Source: Nakamurella sp. PAMC28650 (GTDB lineage: Bacteria > Actinomycetota > Actinomycetes > Mycobacteriales > Nakamurellaceae). From it: a DNA stretch of 64,000 bases. A program made the position numbers and the translations under genes. Of the stretch, positions 1 through 11,736 are shown one piece after another. Position 1 is the first letter of the stretch. The number at the start of each line of letters is the position of its first letter. The stretch spans positions 4,421,001-4,485,000 of the forward strand of contig NZ_CP060298.1 in the NCBI RefSeq assembly GCF_014303395.1, written 5' to 3'. The notes beneath the pieces are model-generated. The model was not told where the DNA came from, did no database searches, and saw only the letters and a list, made by a program, of their open reading frames with translations.

Positions 1-2
1 CC

Positions 3-260
3 CTCAACTGCGATCCCGATCTGAGTGCCTACGACCGGATCGTGCCGTGCGGGATCCGTGACGCCGGCGTCACATCGTTGACGGCCGAACTGGGCCGGCC
101 GGTCGGCGTGCCGGACGCGCTCCCGGCGATGCGGCAGCGGCTTGAACAGGCGCTGAACGGGGTATTACGTCTGGACGCCGGTACTCTTCAAGCCCCACCG
201 TCACCGGCCGTACCGTCCCGCCGGCCCGGGATCGACTGGCACCTCGACCCGGTTCTCTAG
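3..260 (+). CDS. lipB: Octanoyltransferase LipB, C-terminal end (partial)
   Basis: The 5' part lies outside the window; the frame is open from base 3 to the TAG at 258-260. The visible 85 residues contain [16 protein letters not shown], which matches the conserved C-terminal core of LipB where a cysteine and nearby residues form the octanoyl-thioester active site, followed by TAELGRPV. LipB moves octanoate from acyl carrier protein to the lipoyl domains of 2-oxoacid dehydrogenases. LipA, the next step, is encoded 1.1 kb downstream on the same strand, the usual actinobacterial order. The tail after about residue 60 is low in conservation and proline-rich. Recognition rests on motif memory and on the neighbour, not on a search. 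Confidence 0.9.
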   Translation, partial: LNCDPDLSAYDRIVPCGIRDAGVTSLTAELGRPVGVPDALPAMRQRLEQALNGVLRLDAGTLQAPPSPAVPSRRPGIDWHLDPVL

Positions 261-374
261 TTCGACCGCAGCATCGGGCAGGATGGTGACAGGCCGGGGT
301 GGGCAGCACCGTTCGAGCTTTTTTCCCGACAGCCACAGCAAGTCCCGACAGCCACAGAAGTCAAGGAGCTCACC

Positions 375-1373
375 ATGAGCAAGTCCACAGCGTCCACCAC
401 CACCCATGACCTCGCGGTCAAGGCCGGAGATGCCGCGGAGAAGGTGGTCGACCAGGCCCATGACGTGGCCGGCAAGGTCGCCGACGAGGCCAAGGAGGTC
501 GCGGGCAAGGTGGCGACCATGGCCAACAGCGCCGCCCACGACCTGGCCACCAAGGCCGGAGACGTGGCCGAGAAGGTCGCGCAGTCGCTCGGCGATTCGG
601 CCCAGAAACTGTCCCGTCAGGCACGCAAGGCCAGCGCCAAGACCGTGAAGAAGGCTGAGAAGGCCGCCAAGCGCCAGCAGGGCAAGGCCGCCATCCAGGC
701 CAAGACGCTCGCGGCCCGCGGCAAGTCCGACGCCGCCGAGGCCACCACGCTCGCCGCCGGCAAGGCCACCAAGCTGACGGGCAAGGCTGCCGCCGCCGCT
801 GCCTCGTTGGCCGCCGCCGCCGCGAAGGTCGACAAGAAAACGGTCAAGGCTGCCAAGGGCAAGAAGAAGCACCCGGTTCGCAAGATCGTCCTCCTGGGCG
901 CGCTGGCCGCCGGCGGTGTCGCGATCGCGAAGGCGCTGAAGGCGCCGTCCTACCCGGCTCCGGACAGCCCGCCGGCGCCGGTGGCATCCGCCAAGCCGGC
1001 GGGCGGGAGCAAGGTCGACGAGGTCAAGGCCGAGGTCAAGAACGCCGCGGCCCACGCAGGCGCGCTCGTCAAGGACACCGCCGCAAACGTCAGCGACACC
1101 GCCAAGGACGTTGCCGACAAGGTCGCCGACAAGGCGAAGGACGTCGTCGACGATGCGAAGGACGCCGCCGCCAAGCTGACCGACGCGGCCAAGGACAAGG
1201 CCGACGACCTCAAGGACGCCGCCTCCGACGCCAAGGACGCAGCCAAGGACAAGGCAGAGGACGTCAAGGACCAGGCTGCGGACGCGGCCGACAAGGTGAG
1301 CTCCGCGGCCAAGAGCGCGACCAAGGCTGCGCAGACCAAGGTCGACGAGGTCAAGGACGGCGAATCGAAGTGA
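375..1373 (+). CDS. Ala/Lys-rich LEA- or apolipoprotein-like repeat protein with one membrane segment
   Basis: The 332-residue product is dominated by A, K, D and V. AAGGAG at 363-368 sits 6 bases before the ATG. Residues 10-95 and 213-332 are irregular amphipathic repeats of the A-x-D-x-A-K-D-x-A/V type (e.g. [20 protein letters not shown]), as in LEA group 3 or apolipoprotein-like helices. Residues 95-165 are strongly basic and Ala-rich. Residues 171-187 form a short hydrophobic helix after a KKKHPVRK basic stretch, followed by a Pro-rich hinge (190-210). It may be a membrane-anchored protein with two long helical or disordered arms. It lies between lipB and lipA, and its TGA overlaps the lipA GTG by 4 bases (GTGA), so it is probably co-translated with lipA. 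A role in stress protection or as a membrane-associated stalk is inference; no enzyme motif is seen. Confidence 0.85.
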   Translation: MSKSTASTTTHDLAVKAGDAAEKVVDQAHDVAGKVADEAKEVAGKVATMANSAAHDLATKAGDVAEKVAQSLGDSAQKLSRQARKASAKTVKKAEKAAKRQQGKAAIQAKTLAARGKSDAAEATTLAAGKATKLTGKAAAAAASLAAAAAKVDKKTVKAAKGKKKHPVRKIVLLGALAAGGVAIAKALKAPSYPAPDSPPAPVASAKPAGGSKVDEVKAEVKNAAAHAGALVKDTAANVSDTAKDVADKVADKAKDVVDDAKDAAAKLTDAAKDKADDLKDAASDAKDAAKDKAEDVKDQAADAADKVSSAAKSATKAAQTKVDEVKDGESK

Positions 1374-2299
1374 CCATTGCCCCTGAAGGGCGCAAGCTGC
1401 TCCGTCTCGAAGTGCGCAATGCCGCCGTCCCGATCGAGCGCAAGCCCGAATGGATCAAGACCAAGCTGCGCACCGGTCCGGAGTTCACCGCGCTGCAGGC
1501 CCTCGTCAAGCGCGAGGGCCTGCACACGGTGTGCCAGGAGGCCGGTTGCCCCAACATCTACGAATGCTGGGAGGACCGCGAGGCGACGTTCCTGATCGGC
1601 GGCGATCAGTGCACGCGGCGTTGCGACTTCTGCCTGATCGACACCGGCAAACCCGGTCCACTCGACCGGGACGAGCCCAGACGGGTCGCGGAATCCATCG
1701 CCACCATGGATTTGCGCTATGCCACCATCACCGGGGTGACCAGGGACGATCTTCCCGACGAGGGAGCCTGGCTCTACGCCGAGACGGTCCGCAAGGTGCA
1801 CGAGTTCGCCCCCAGCACGGGCGTCGAGATCCTGACGCCGGACTTCTCCGGCAAGCCGGAACTGCTCGGTCAGATCTTCGACGCGGCTCCGGAGGTCTTC
1901 GCGCACAACCTGGAGACCGTGCCGCGCATCTTCAAGCGCATCCGGCCGGCCTTCACCTACGAGAAGTCGCTCGACGTCCTCTCGCAGGGCAGGGCCGCTG
2001 GCATGGTCACCAAGTCGAACCTGATCCTGGGCATGGGCGAGACCCGCGAGGAGATCTCCCGGGCCCTCGCCGACATGCGGGAGGCCGGTACCGACCTGGT
2101 GACGATCACCCAGTACCTGCGGCCGACACCGAGGCATCACCCGATCGACCGCTGGGTGAAGCCGGCCGAGTTCGTCGAGCTCAAGCAGGAGGCAGAGGAG
2201 CTCGGGTTCGTCGGCGTCATGTCCGGTCCGCTGGTGCGTTCGTCCTACCGGGCCGGGACGCTCTACCAGCAGGCGGTCGCGGCCAGAGCCGCCAAGTAG
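1370..2299 (+). CDS. lipA: Lipoyl synthase LipA (radical SAM)
   Basis: LipA inserts two sulfurs into protein-bound octanoyl groups, giving the lipoyl cofactor of pyruvate and 2-oxoglutarate dehydrogenases and of GcvH. The 309-residue product carries both iron-sulfur cluster signatures. The auxiliary cluster is [12 protein letters not shown] (C55, C60, C66) and the radical-SAM cluster is CTRRCDFC (C81, C85, C88). The C-terminal RSSYRAGTL, whose serine ligates the auxiliary cluster in LipA, is present. Length is normal. The GTG start at 1370 overlaps the stop of the upstream gene (GTGA). A target of this enzyme, the lipoylated E2 with two lipoyl domains, is encoded at 38738. Confidence 0.97.
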   Translation: MTIAPEGRKLLRLEVRNAAVPIERKPEWIKTKLRTGPEFTALQALVKREGLHTVCQEAGCPNIYECWEDREATFLIGGDQCTRRCDFCLIDTGKPGPLDRDEPRRVAESIATMDLRYATITGVTRDDLPDEGAWLYAETVRKVHEFAPSTGVEILTPDFSGKPELLGQIFDAAPEVFAHNLETVPRIFKRIRPAFTYEKSLDVLSQGRAAGMVTKSNLILGMGETREEISRALADMREAGTDLVTITQYLRPTPRHHPIDRWVKPAEFVELKQEAEELGFVGVMSGPLVRSSYRAGTLYQQAVAARAAK

Positions 2300-2374
2300 T
2301 TCTCGGTCGGAACGCTGCCGGCAGCGATGTCAGCGGCGTTCCGATCAACCTCGGCAGAGTCGTATCCTGTGGAC

Positions 2375-3133
2375 ATGGCCAAGACCTCCTCCCCCAGCAG
2401 CAGTCTCTCCAAAGAGGAGAAGAAGGCCGCCAAGATCGTCGCCAGGGCAGCCAAGAAGGAACGCCGCGGGCAGATCTGGCAGGCGTTCCAGACGCAACGC
2501 AAGGAAGACAAGCGGCTGCTGCCGTACATGATCGCCTGCCTGCTGGGCTCGGCGATCGTGTTCACCGGTCTGGGCCTGCTGCTGGCCACCTGGTGGGCCG
2601 GTCTGGTGTTCGGTCTCATCATCGGCGTGCTGATCGCGATGATCTTCTTCGCCAGGCGTGTGCAGTCCAACGTCTACAAGCAGGCCGACGGGACGCCTGG
2701 CGCCGCGGCCTGGTCCCTGCAGAACAACCAGCTCCGCGGCAAGTGGCGGATCACCCCCGCGATCGCCGGTACCTCTCATCTGGATGCCGTGCACCGGGTG
2801 GTCGGGCGTCCCGGCATCATCCTGATCGGCGAGGGGGCCACCCACCGCGTCAAGCCGCTGCTCGCGCAGGAGAAGAAGAAGATCGCGCGGATCGTCGGCG
2901 AGACCCCGATCTACGACATCGTCGTCGGTAACGAAGAGGGCCAGACACCGCTCCGGAAGCTCAACGCATCGCTGATGAAGTTGCCCCGCAACATCACGGC
3001 AGCCCAGGTGACCGACCTGGACGGTCGGCTGTCCGCGCTCAGCTCGCGTGTCGGTCAGGCCGGCATGCCGAAGGGGCCGCTGCCCGCCGGAGCCAAGACC
3101 CGCAACGTCCAGCGGGCCGCACGCCGCCGCTGA
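2375..3133 (+). CDS. DUF4191 family membrane protein
   Basis: A 252-residue protein read from the ATG at 2375. An in-frame upstream ATG at 2327 would add 16 residues lacking family character. Residues 10-48 are very basic and probably cytoplasmic (SLSKEEKKAAKIVARAAKKE). Two adjacent membrane segments lie at about 51-72 and 74-94. The soluble C-terminal part includes RPGIILIGEG and ends in a basic tail. The gene holds the position of the DUF4191 gene (Rv2219 in M. tuberculosis) between lipA and the RDD/glnA pair. Function is unknown; the family assignment comes from architecture and synteny. Confidence 0.85.
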   Translation: MAKTSSPSSSLSKEEKKAAKIVARAAKKERRGQIWQAFQTQRKEDKRLLPYMIACLLGSAIVFTGLGLLLATWWAGLVFGLIIGVLIAMIFFARRVQSNVYKQADGTPGAAAWSLQNNQLRGKWRITPAIAGTSHLDAVHRVVGRPGIILIGEGATHRVKPLLAQEKKKIARIVGETPIYDIVVGNEEGQTPLRKLNASLMKLPRNITAAQVTDLDGRLSALSSRVGQAGMPKGPLPAGAKTRNVQRAARRR

Positions 3134-3241
3134 CGCAGTCGAAGTTGTCGGCCGTGCACTGGCACCGAGATCCCCAGCCGCGCGTGCAGACGCCCGTTGC
3201 GCACTCCCATCGACGGCGACGGACGCAGATCCAGGCCCGGC

Positions 3242-3649
3242 CTAGCGCGTCCGGATGACGACGGTCCGGCAGAGGCGGTCGTGCAGGCCGCGGCCGTCGA
3301 CGTCGGTCAGCAGCGGCGGGACGATCACGAACGTGAGCGCGACCCGCGGGATGACCCACAGGCCGACCAGCGCGCGCCCGCCCAGCGGTGCCACCCGGAT
3401 GCCGCAGATGGCCTGACCCGGTGTGAAACCGAAGATCCCGACGGCGATCACCGTCATGAGCACCCAGACCAGGAGGCTCCAGTTCCTCGGCAGCTCCGGC
3501 CGGGTGAACAGCAACGCGATCAGGCCCGAGAGCAACAGGTCGATGACGAACGCCCCGATCCGGACGCCCAGCGGTGCAACGGATCCCACCCCGGTCCTCG
3601 GCAGACCGAGTCGACTGCCGGGGTACGCCTGATCCTGCGCTGATGCCAT
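3242..3649 (-). CDS. RDD family small membrane protein
   Basis: A 135-residue product on the minus strand, convergent with the DUF4191 gene and divergent from glnA. It has an RDD-type pattern: an arginine at residue 30 and an aspartate at 37 at the start of the first membrane segment (GVRIGAFVIDLLLSG), then hydrophobic segments near 33-50, 57-75 and 91-112, with GFTPGQAICGIRV between the second and third, and a late DxDGRGLHDRL. The same gene sits next to glnA in mycobacteria (Rv2219A). RDD proteins are linked to small-molecule or ion transport, but no substrate can be assigned here. Confidence 0.85.
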   Translation of the reverse strand: MASAQDQAYPGSRLGLPRTGVGSVAPLGVRIGAFVIDLLLSGLIALLFTRPELPRNWSLLVWVLMTVIAVGIFGFTPGQAICGIRVAPLGGRALVGLWVIPRVALTFVIVPPLLTDVDGRGLHDRLCRTVVIRTR

Positions 3650-3703
3650 GACTCCAGAGTAGGTCGCGGAGCCCTCGCACGTCGGCGCCGACCCCGCGGT
3701 GCG

Positions 3704-3741
3704 TTAACGCTCGCGAAACAAGTCCGAGACGGAAGGGCAAC
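3704..3741 (+). promoter_or_regulatory. GlnR-like operator upstream of glnA
   Basis: Four 5-base half sites are spaced exactly 11 bp apart: TTAAC (3704-3708), GAAAC (3715-3719), GAGAC (3726-3730) and GCAAC (3737-3741), each separated by 6 bases. This matches the actinobacterial GlnR arrangement (GTnAC-n6-GAAAC repeated) at most key positions, and the gene it precedes is a standard GlnR target. A possible extended -10 (TGC then TATCGT at 3800-3805) lies about 60 bp downstream. The operator reading is inference from spacing and context. Confidence 0.5.
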
Positions 3742-3894
3742 ACACCCTGCCTAACTTCGTACATGGCAAGGTGAACGCGTTGTGCCCGAACCTGTTTGCT
3801 ATCGTGGTCGGGTTTCATCCGTCTTGTCCGGAGTTGGTCGCCGTACTCGGTGCGGTTCAGTCCTGGCAAGTCCCCGACACGAAGGAGTGCGTGA

Positions 3895-5313
3895 GTGTTC
3901 TCCACCCCCGAAGAACTGGTCGCCTACATCAAGGACAATGATGTCGAAGTCTTCGACATCCGGTTCTGCGATCTGCCCGGCCTGATGAACCACCTGACCG
4001 TTCCTGCGGCGACCGTGTCCGCCGAGTCGCTGGCGGCCGGCATGGCCTTCGACGGTTCGTCGATCAAAGGTTTCCAGTCGATCCACGAGTCGGACATGAC
4101 GCTGCTCCCGGACGTCACCACCGCACGGGTGGACCCCTTCCGCCGTCGCAAGACCATGACCTGCAACTTCTTCGTCCACGACCCGCTCACGCTGCAGCCC
4201 TACTCGCGCGACCCGCGCAACGTGGCCCGCAAGGCCGAGGAGTACCTGGCCAGCACCGGCATCGCCGACACCTGCTACTTCGGTGCCGAGGCCGAGTTCT
4301 ACGTCTTCGACAACGTGCGCTTCGAGACCAAGATGAACGGCTCCTTCTACGAGGTCGACGCCAACGAGGGCTGGTGGAACACCGGTCGCGAGGAAGTGGG
4401 CGGCAACCTCGGCTACAAGACCCGCGTCAAGGGCGGTTACTTCCCGGTCCCGCCGTACGACCAGCAGGCTGATCTTCGCGAGGACATGACCGCGAACCTG
4501 ATCAGCATGGGCTTCGACATCGAGCGGGGGCACCACGAGGTCGGTGGCGGCCAGGCCGAGATCAACTACAAGTTCAACACCCTGCTGGCCTCGGCCGACG
4601 AGGTGATGCTGTTCAAGTACATCGTCAAGAACACCGCATGGGCGGCAGGCAAGTCGGCGACGTTCATGCCCAAGCCGCTCTTCGGAGACAACGGTTCCGG
4701 CATGCACGCCCACCAGTCGCTGTGGGCCGGCGGGAAGCCGCTCTTCTACGACGAGGCCGGCTACGGCGGGCTCTCGGACATGGCCCGCTACTACATCGGT
4801 GGCCTGCTGCACCACGCACCGTCCCTGCTGGCCTTCACCAACCCGACGGTGAACTCCTACCACCGACTGGTGCCGGGCTACGAGGCCCCTGTCAACCTGG
4901 TCTACTCGGCCCGCAACCGCTCCGCCTGCATCCGGATCCCGTTGACCGGCACGAACGCCAAGGCCAAGCGTCTGGAGTTCCGTTGTCCCGATCCATCGGC
5001 CAACCCGTACCTGGCGTTCGCCGCCATGATGATGGCCGGTCTCGACGGCATCAAGAACAAGATCGAGCCGCCGGCGCCTGTCGACAAGGACCTCTACGAG
5101 CTGCCGCCGGACGAGGCGGCGAACATCCCGCAGGTGCCGTCCTCGCTCGAAGCCGTCATCAACCGGCTCGAGGAAGACCATGACTACCTGCTCGAGGGTG
5201 GTGTCTTCACCCCCGACCTGATCGACATGTGGATCAAGCTCAAGCGTGAGGAGATCGACGCCATCCGTCTGCGCCCGCACCCGCACGAGTTCGCGATGTA
5301 CTACGACATCTGA
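3895..5313 (+). CDS. glnA: Glutamine synthetase type I (GlnA1)
   Basis: The enzyme makes glutamine from glutamate, ammonia and ATP. The 472-residue product has the type I beta-grasp N-domain (residues 1-100) with FDGSSIKGF, then the catalytic barrel with the glutamate-metal motif [21 protein letters not shown], and [19 protein letters not shown] near residue 320. Tyr401 in [12 protein letters not shown] is the adenylylation site typical of the GlnE-regulated beta subtype. The GTG start is supported by AAGGAG at 3882-3887. A GlnR-like operator lies upstream and a strong hairpin terminator downstream, so it appears to be a single-gene unit. A second, type III synthetase is encoded at 30617. Confidence 0.98.
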   Translation: MFSTPEELVAYIKDNDVEVFDIRFCDLPGLMNHLTVPAATVSAESLAAGMAFDGSSIKGFQSIHESDMTLLPDVTTARVDPFRRRKTMTCNFFVHDPLTLQPYSRDPRNVARKAEEYLASTGIADTCYFGAEAEFYVFDNVRFETKMNGSFYEVDANEGWWNTGREEVGGNLGYKTRVKGGYFPVPPYDQQADLREDMTANLISMGFDIERGHHEVGGGQAEINYKFNTLLASADEVMLFKYIVKNTAWAAGKSATFMPKPLFGDNGSGMHAHQSLWAGGKPLFYDEAGYGGLSDMARYYIGGLLHHAPSLLAFTNPTVNSYHRLVPGYEAPVNLVYSARNRSACIRIPLTGTNAKAKRLEFRCPDPSANPYLAFAAMMMAGLDGIKNKIEPPAPVDKDLYELPPDEAANIPQVPSSLEAVINRLEEDHDYLLEGGVFTPDLIDMWIKLKREEIDAIRLRPHPHEFAMYYDI

Positions 5314-5328
5314 GCCACCCGCGTCAGC

Positions 5329-5363
5329 AAAGGGCCCCCATCGCCTCGGCATGGGGGCCCTTT
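5329..5363 (+). terminator. Strong hairpin terminator after glnA
   Basis: A perfect 13-bp inverted repeat (AAAGGGCCCCCAT at 5329-5341, ATGGGGGCCCTTT at 5351-5363) with a 9-base loop starts 16 bases past the glnA stop. The A and T ends make it usable in both directions, so it may also end metH transcripts arriving from the minus strand. Confidence 0.85.
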
Positions 5364-5386
5364 CCTGTTGGCTGGGCCGGGGTTTC

Positions 5387-5523
5387 GCATGGATCAATCC
5401 CCACTTCGTGGAGGGCTCGGCCAGGCATGGACGAACCTGACGACTCCTGTCACTCCAGTCCCAAATGCTCGATGTTGATCCTTGCCTGCGATGTTGATCC
5501 ATGCCTGCGATGTTGATCCATGC
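5387..5523 (-). repeat. Intergenic structured repeat, copy A (variant arms)
   Basis: Lies between the glnA terminator and the metH stop. Read on the minus strand it shows three units starting GATCAACATCG, then the core TTTGGGACTGGAGTGAC, then GTTCGTCCATGCC, and ends in ATTGATCCATGC. The outer arms GCATGGATCAA (5387-5397 on plus) and TTGATCCATGC (5513-5523) are perfect inverted repeats of 11 bp. On the plus strand the right part is a 19-bp tandem unit (GATGTTGATCCATGCCTGC) repeated three times at 5471-5527. It aligns with copies B, C and D through the core, but with different, self-complementary arms. Confidence 0.75.
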
Positions 5524-5550
5524 AGGCCCGGGCGGTCGGTCGACCGGGGG

Positions 5551-9195
<3,645 letters not shown>

Positions 9196-9200
9196 CGATT

Positions 9201-9220
9201 CGCCTCCTCATCGGGAGGCG
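9201..9220 (-). promoter_or_regulatory. Hairpin covering the metH ribosome-binding site
   Basis: A 7-bp inverted repeat (CGCCTCC at 9201-9207, GGAGGCG at 9214-9220 on plus) with a 6-base loop. On the minus-strand mRNA the second arm contains the GGAGG that precedes the metH ATG (9195) by about 7 bases, so the hairpin would hide the Shine-Dalgarno sequence. Control by this hairpin is inference. Confidence 0.45.
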
Positions 9221-9358
9221 CCCTTACATGAAGCCGGCGGCCGAGCGTGGCGGACCCGTTCGTCCGTCGCAGCGCCTCTCGACCTCGATGGTCAAGAGTA
9301 CGGCAATCCGGGTCGGGATCGGGGAGATCCTGGGGTGACGTGTACGGCAGGTCCCCCA

Positions 9359-9496
9359 CCCGCGCTGGTCAACATCTCCGGCACGCTCCCTGGCGCGCTG
9401 ATCAACATCGTCGGCGCTCACGAACGTCGACGAATTGGGACGGAAGTGACGCAAATGGACCCGATGATGAGCGCTGTCGATGTTGATAAGCGCGGG
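9359..9496 (+). repeat. Intergenic structured repeat, copy B (metH upstream region)
   Basis: Fills much of the 380-bp gap between metH and the cysteine hydrolase gene. The outer arms CCCGCGCTGGTCAACATC (9359-9376) and GATGTTGATAAGCGCGGG (9479-9496) pair at 16 of 18 positions. A second internal GCGCTGATCAACATCG (9395-9410) is also present. The core ATTGGGACGGAAGTGACGC (9433-9451) matches copies A, C and D. An inner pair GCGCTCA / TGAGCGC flanks the core. The rest of the gap (9221-9358) shows no gene that I can support. Confidence 0.75.
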
Positions 9497-9592
9497 AGGG
9501 TGGTGGGAGCAGCCAGAACCCGGAGCCGAGCAAGGTTGAATGACAGCAATGACAGCAATGACAGCAATGACGGCATGACAGCAGGGACAGAT

Positions 9593-10156
9593 ATGACACC
9601 AGGGACGGGCCAACCACCGTGGCTCGCCGTGATCGACATGCAGCGGATCTTCGGCGCGCCGGAGAGCGCGTGGGCCGCACCGGGCTTCGACGCGATCGTG
9701 GGGCCGGTCAACCGGCTGGTGGCGGCCGCCGGGGAGCGGGTGAGCTTCACCCGGTTCATCGCCCCCACGACCCCGGCCGGCGCCTGGATCCCGTACTACG
9801 AGCTGTGGCCGTTCGCGTTGCAGTCACCCGACGCGCCGATCTACCAGCTGGCCGATGGCCTCCACCACGACGGCCGGCCGACCCTGGACGCCACCACCTT
9901 CGGCAAGTGGACGCCGGCCCTGGCCGACGCCGTCGGTGCGGGCGGGCGACTGGTCCTGGCCGGTGTCTCCACCGACTGCTGCGTGATGTCGACCGCGGTC
10001 GCCGCAGCCGACGCCGGAGTGTTCGTCCAGGTGGTCGCCGACGCCTGCGCCGGCCTCGACGCCACCACCCACCAGCAGGCGCTGAACACCCTGGCGCTCT
10101 ACGGGCCCATCATCGAGATCGTCACCACCGATGACGTCCTCGCAGGCTGGGCGTGA
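9593..10156 (+). CDS. Isochorismatase-family cysteine hydrolase
   Basis: A 187-residue hydrolase of the isochorismatase/nicotinamidase fold. The expected triad is visible: Asp15 in AVIDMQRIFG, a lysine in FGKWTPAL, and the nucleophile cysteine in AGVSTDCCVMSTA near residue 125. Preferred start is the ATG at 9593 with AGGGA 5 bases upstream; an in-frame ATG at 9575 and a TTG at 9536 are also possible. The TTG route would read through a 9-base repeat giving N-D-S units. The stop overlaps the next gene's GTG by 4 bases, so the two are probably made together. The substrate cannot be told; the ADP-ribosyl partner gene points to nucleotide or NAD-related turnover, which is inference. Confidence 0.9.
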   Translation: MTPGTGQPPWLAVIDMQRIFGAPESAWAAPGFDAIVGPVNRLVAAAGERVSFTRFIAPTTPAGAWIPYYELWPFALQSPDAPIYQLADGLHHDGRPTLDATTFGKWTPALADAVGAGGRLVLAGVSTDCCVMSTAVAAADAGVFVQVVADACAGLDATTHQQALNTLALYGPIIEIVTTDDVLAGWA

Positions 10157-11163
10157 CGCGGCCGGGCACGACGGACCTCGAGTCACGAGGGTTGGGCGCC
10201 CTCACCGGCCTGGCCCTCGGCGACGCGCTGGGAATGCCGACGCAGTCGCTGCCGCGAGAACTGATCGTGGCCCGGTACGGCAGCGTCATCGATGGCTTCC
10301 GGACCGCTCCGGCCGATCACCCCCTCGCCGCCGGCATGCCGGCCGGATCGATCACCGACGACACCGAGCAGGCTCTGCTGCTCGCGCAGTTGCTCATCGA
10401 CGACCACGGCCGGATCGACCCCGCCGAGTTGGGCCGCCGACTCCTGGCCTGGGAGGACGACATGCGGGTGCGTGGTTCGCTGGATCTGCTCGGCCCGTCC
10501 ACCAAGCTGGCCATCACCCATCTGCTCGCCGGCGAGGACCCGAGCCGGACCGGGACCCGCGGCACCACCAACGGGGCCGCCATGCGGATCACGCGCGTCG
10601 GCATTGCCGTGCCCCCTGACGATCTGACCCAGCTCGTCGACCGGGTGACCGCAGCGAGCTCCCTGACCCACCACACCGGTCTGGCCCTGGCCGGTGCATC
10701 AGCGGTGGCAGCCGCGGTCAGCGCGGGGCTGGCCGGCGCCGACGTCCCTGCCGCCATCGAGATCGCCGTGGCAGCAGCAGAACTGGGCCAGGCCCGTGGT
10801 CACTGGGTGGCCGGCGGGAACGTCGCATCGCGGATCCGCTGGGCCGTCGATCTGGTCACCGGCGCGGAGGACGACAGGCTGATCGACACCCTCTTCCGGG
10901 TGGTCGGCACCAGTCTGGCCAGTCAGGAGTCGATTCCGGCCGCGTTCGCCGTGTTCGGTGCGCGGCGCGACGACCCGTGGCCGGCCCTCCGCATCGCGGC
11001 CTCGCTCGGTGGGGACACCGACACCATCGCCGCGATCGTCGGGGCGATGTGCGGAGCCGTGCACGGAGTGGGCGCTTTCCCGACCGACGCGGTCAGGCAG
11101 GTCAACGAGGTCAATCACCTTGTGCTGGAACCCATCGTGGCCGGCCTGCTCGCGCTGCGCTGA
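10153..11163 (+). CDS. ADP-ribosylglycohydrolase family protein
   Basis: A 336-residue all-helical hydrolase of the DraG/ARH type. The paired magnesium-binding motifs are present: SITDDTEQ near residue 70 and GGDTDTIAA near residue 295, with GALTGLALGDALGMP at the N-terminus. Such enzymes remove ADP-ribose from proteins or small molecules, or cleave related nucleoside bonds. The GTG start overlaps the stop of the isochorismatase-like gene (GTGA), indicating translational coupling. Fusion of function with a cysteine hydrolase suggests a salvage or detoxification route for a ribosylated compound, but the substrate is unknown. Confidence 0.93.
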   Translation: MTRPGTTDLESRGLGALTGLALGDALGMPTQSLPRELIVARYGSVIDGFRTAPADHPLAAGMPAGSITDDTEQALLLAQLLIDDHGRIDPAELGRRLLAWEDDMRVRGSLDLLGPSTKLAITHLLAGEDPSRTGTRGTTNGAAMRITRVGIAVPPDDLTQLVDRVTAASSLTHHTGLALAGASAVAAAVSAGLAGADVPAAIEIAVAAAELGQARGHWVAGGNVASRIRWAVDLVTGAEDDRLIDTLFRVVGTSLASQESIPAAFAVFGARRDDPWPALRIAASLGGDTDTIAAIVGAMCGAVHGVGAFPTDAVRQVNEVNHLVLEPIVAGLLALR

Positions 11164-11394
11164 CGCGCTGACCCCTGCGCTGACCCCTTCGGTGACCAAT
11201 GCAGGGCCTGCCAAAAACTGCATCGCCTACTGCTGAGCCCTGGCCAGCAACGCTCGCACCTGGTCGGCAGCGCCGCAGCTTCGGACCGGAAGGGATCCGG
11301 CAGAGGGAACTTCGGTGCGTTGCGATCCACCCATCATCCCTCGCGTAGATTCAGCCCGGTCAGAGCAAAGGGTAGCCAACCAGGAGGTTCGAAC

Positions 11395-11679
11395 ATGCCG
11401 GTTTTCGCGGTCCTGTGCGACTACGCAGAGGATTTCGTCGCCGCCAGGGACGAGCACCGTCCCGCGCACCGCGCCTTTCTGGCTACCCTGACCGGCCCGG
11501 TGACCGCTCTGGCGACGGGCCCGTTCGCCGACGAACCCGCGGGTGCTCTGCTGGTCATCGAAGGTGAATCGGCGGCGGCAGTCGCGTCGAAGCTGGACGA
11601 GGACCCGTTCCACAGCGAGCACCTGATCTCCCGGCGCAGCATCCGTGAGTGGACGCAGGTCAAAGGCCCCTGGGCCTGA
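11395..11679 (+). CDS. YciI family protein
   Basis: A 94-residue ferredoxin-like-fold protein. The ATG at 11395 follows AGGAGG by about 7 bases; the open frame extends upstream but without a plausible start. It shows DEHRPAHRAFL (YciI active-site His/Asp region) and a C-terminal DPFHSEHLISRRSIREW. Members are small enzymes or accessory proteins of uncertain chemistry, sometimes dehalogenase- or muconolactone-isomerase-like. It is convergent with smc, whose stop is 58 bp away. Confidence 0.85.
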   Translation: MPVFAVLCDYAEDFVAARDEHRPAHRAFLATLTGPVTALATGPFADEPAGALLVIEGESAAAVASKLDEDPFHSEHLISRRSIREWTQVKGPWA

Positions 11680-11736
11680 GTCGCAGCGCGCCGGCCGCGG
11701 CCGGCGTCGGACGACGGCGGCCGCCACGTTGCAGGA

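Noticed and set aside
5471-5527. Three 19-bp direct repeats as a small CRISPR array
   Set aside because: The units are contiguous with no spacers and belong to the arm of repeat copy A; no cas genes are present.
9196-9592. Cobalamin riboswitch upstream of metH
   Set aside because: No B12-box-like conserved core was seen on the minus strand; only a short hairpin over the ribosome-binding site and repeat copy B are present.
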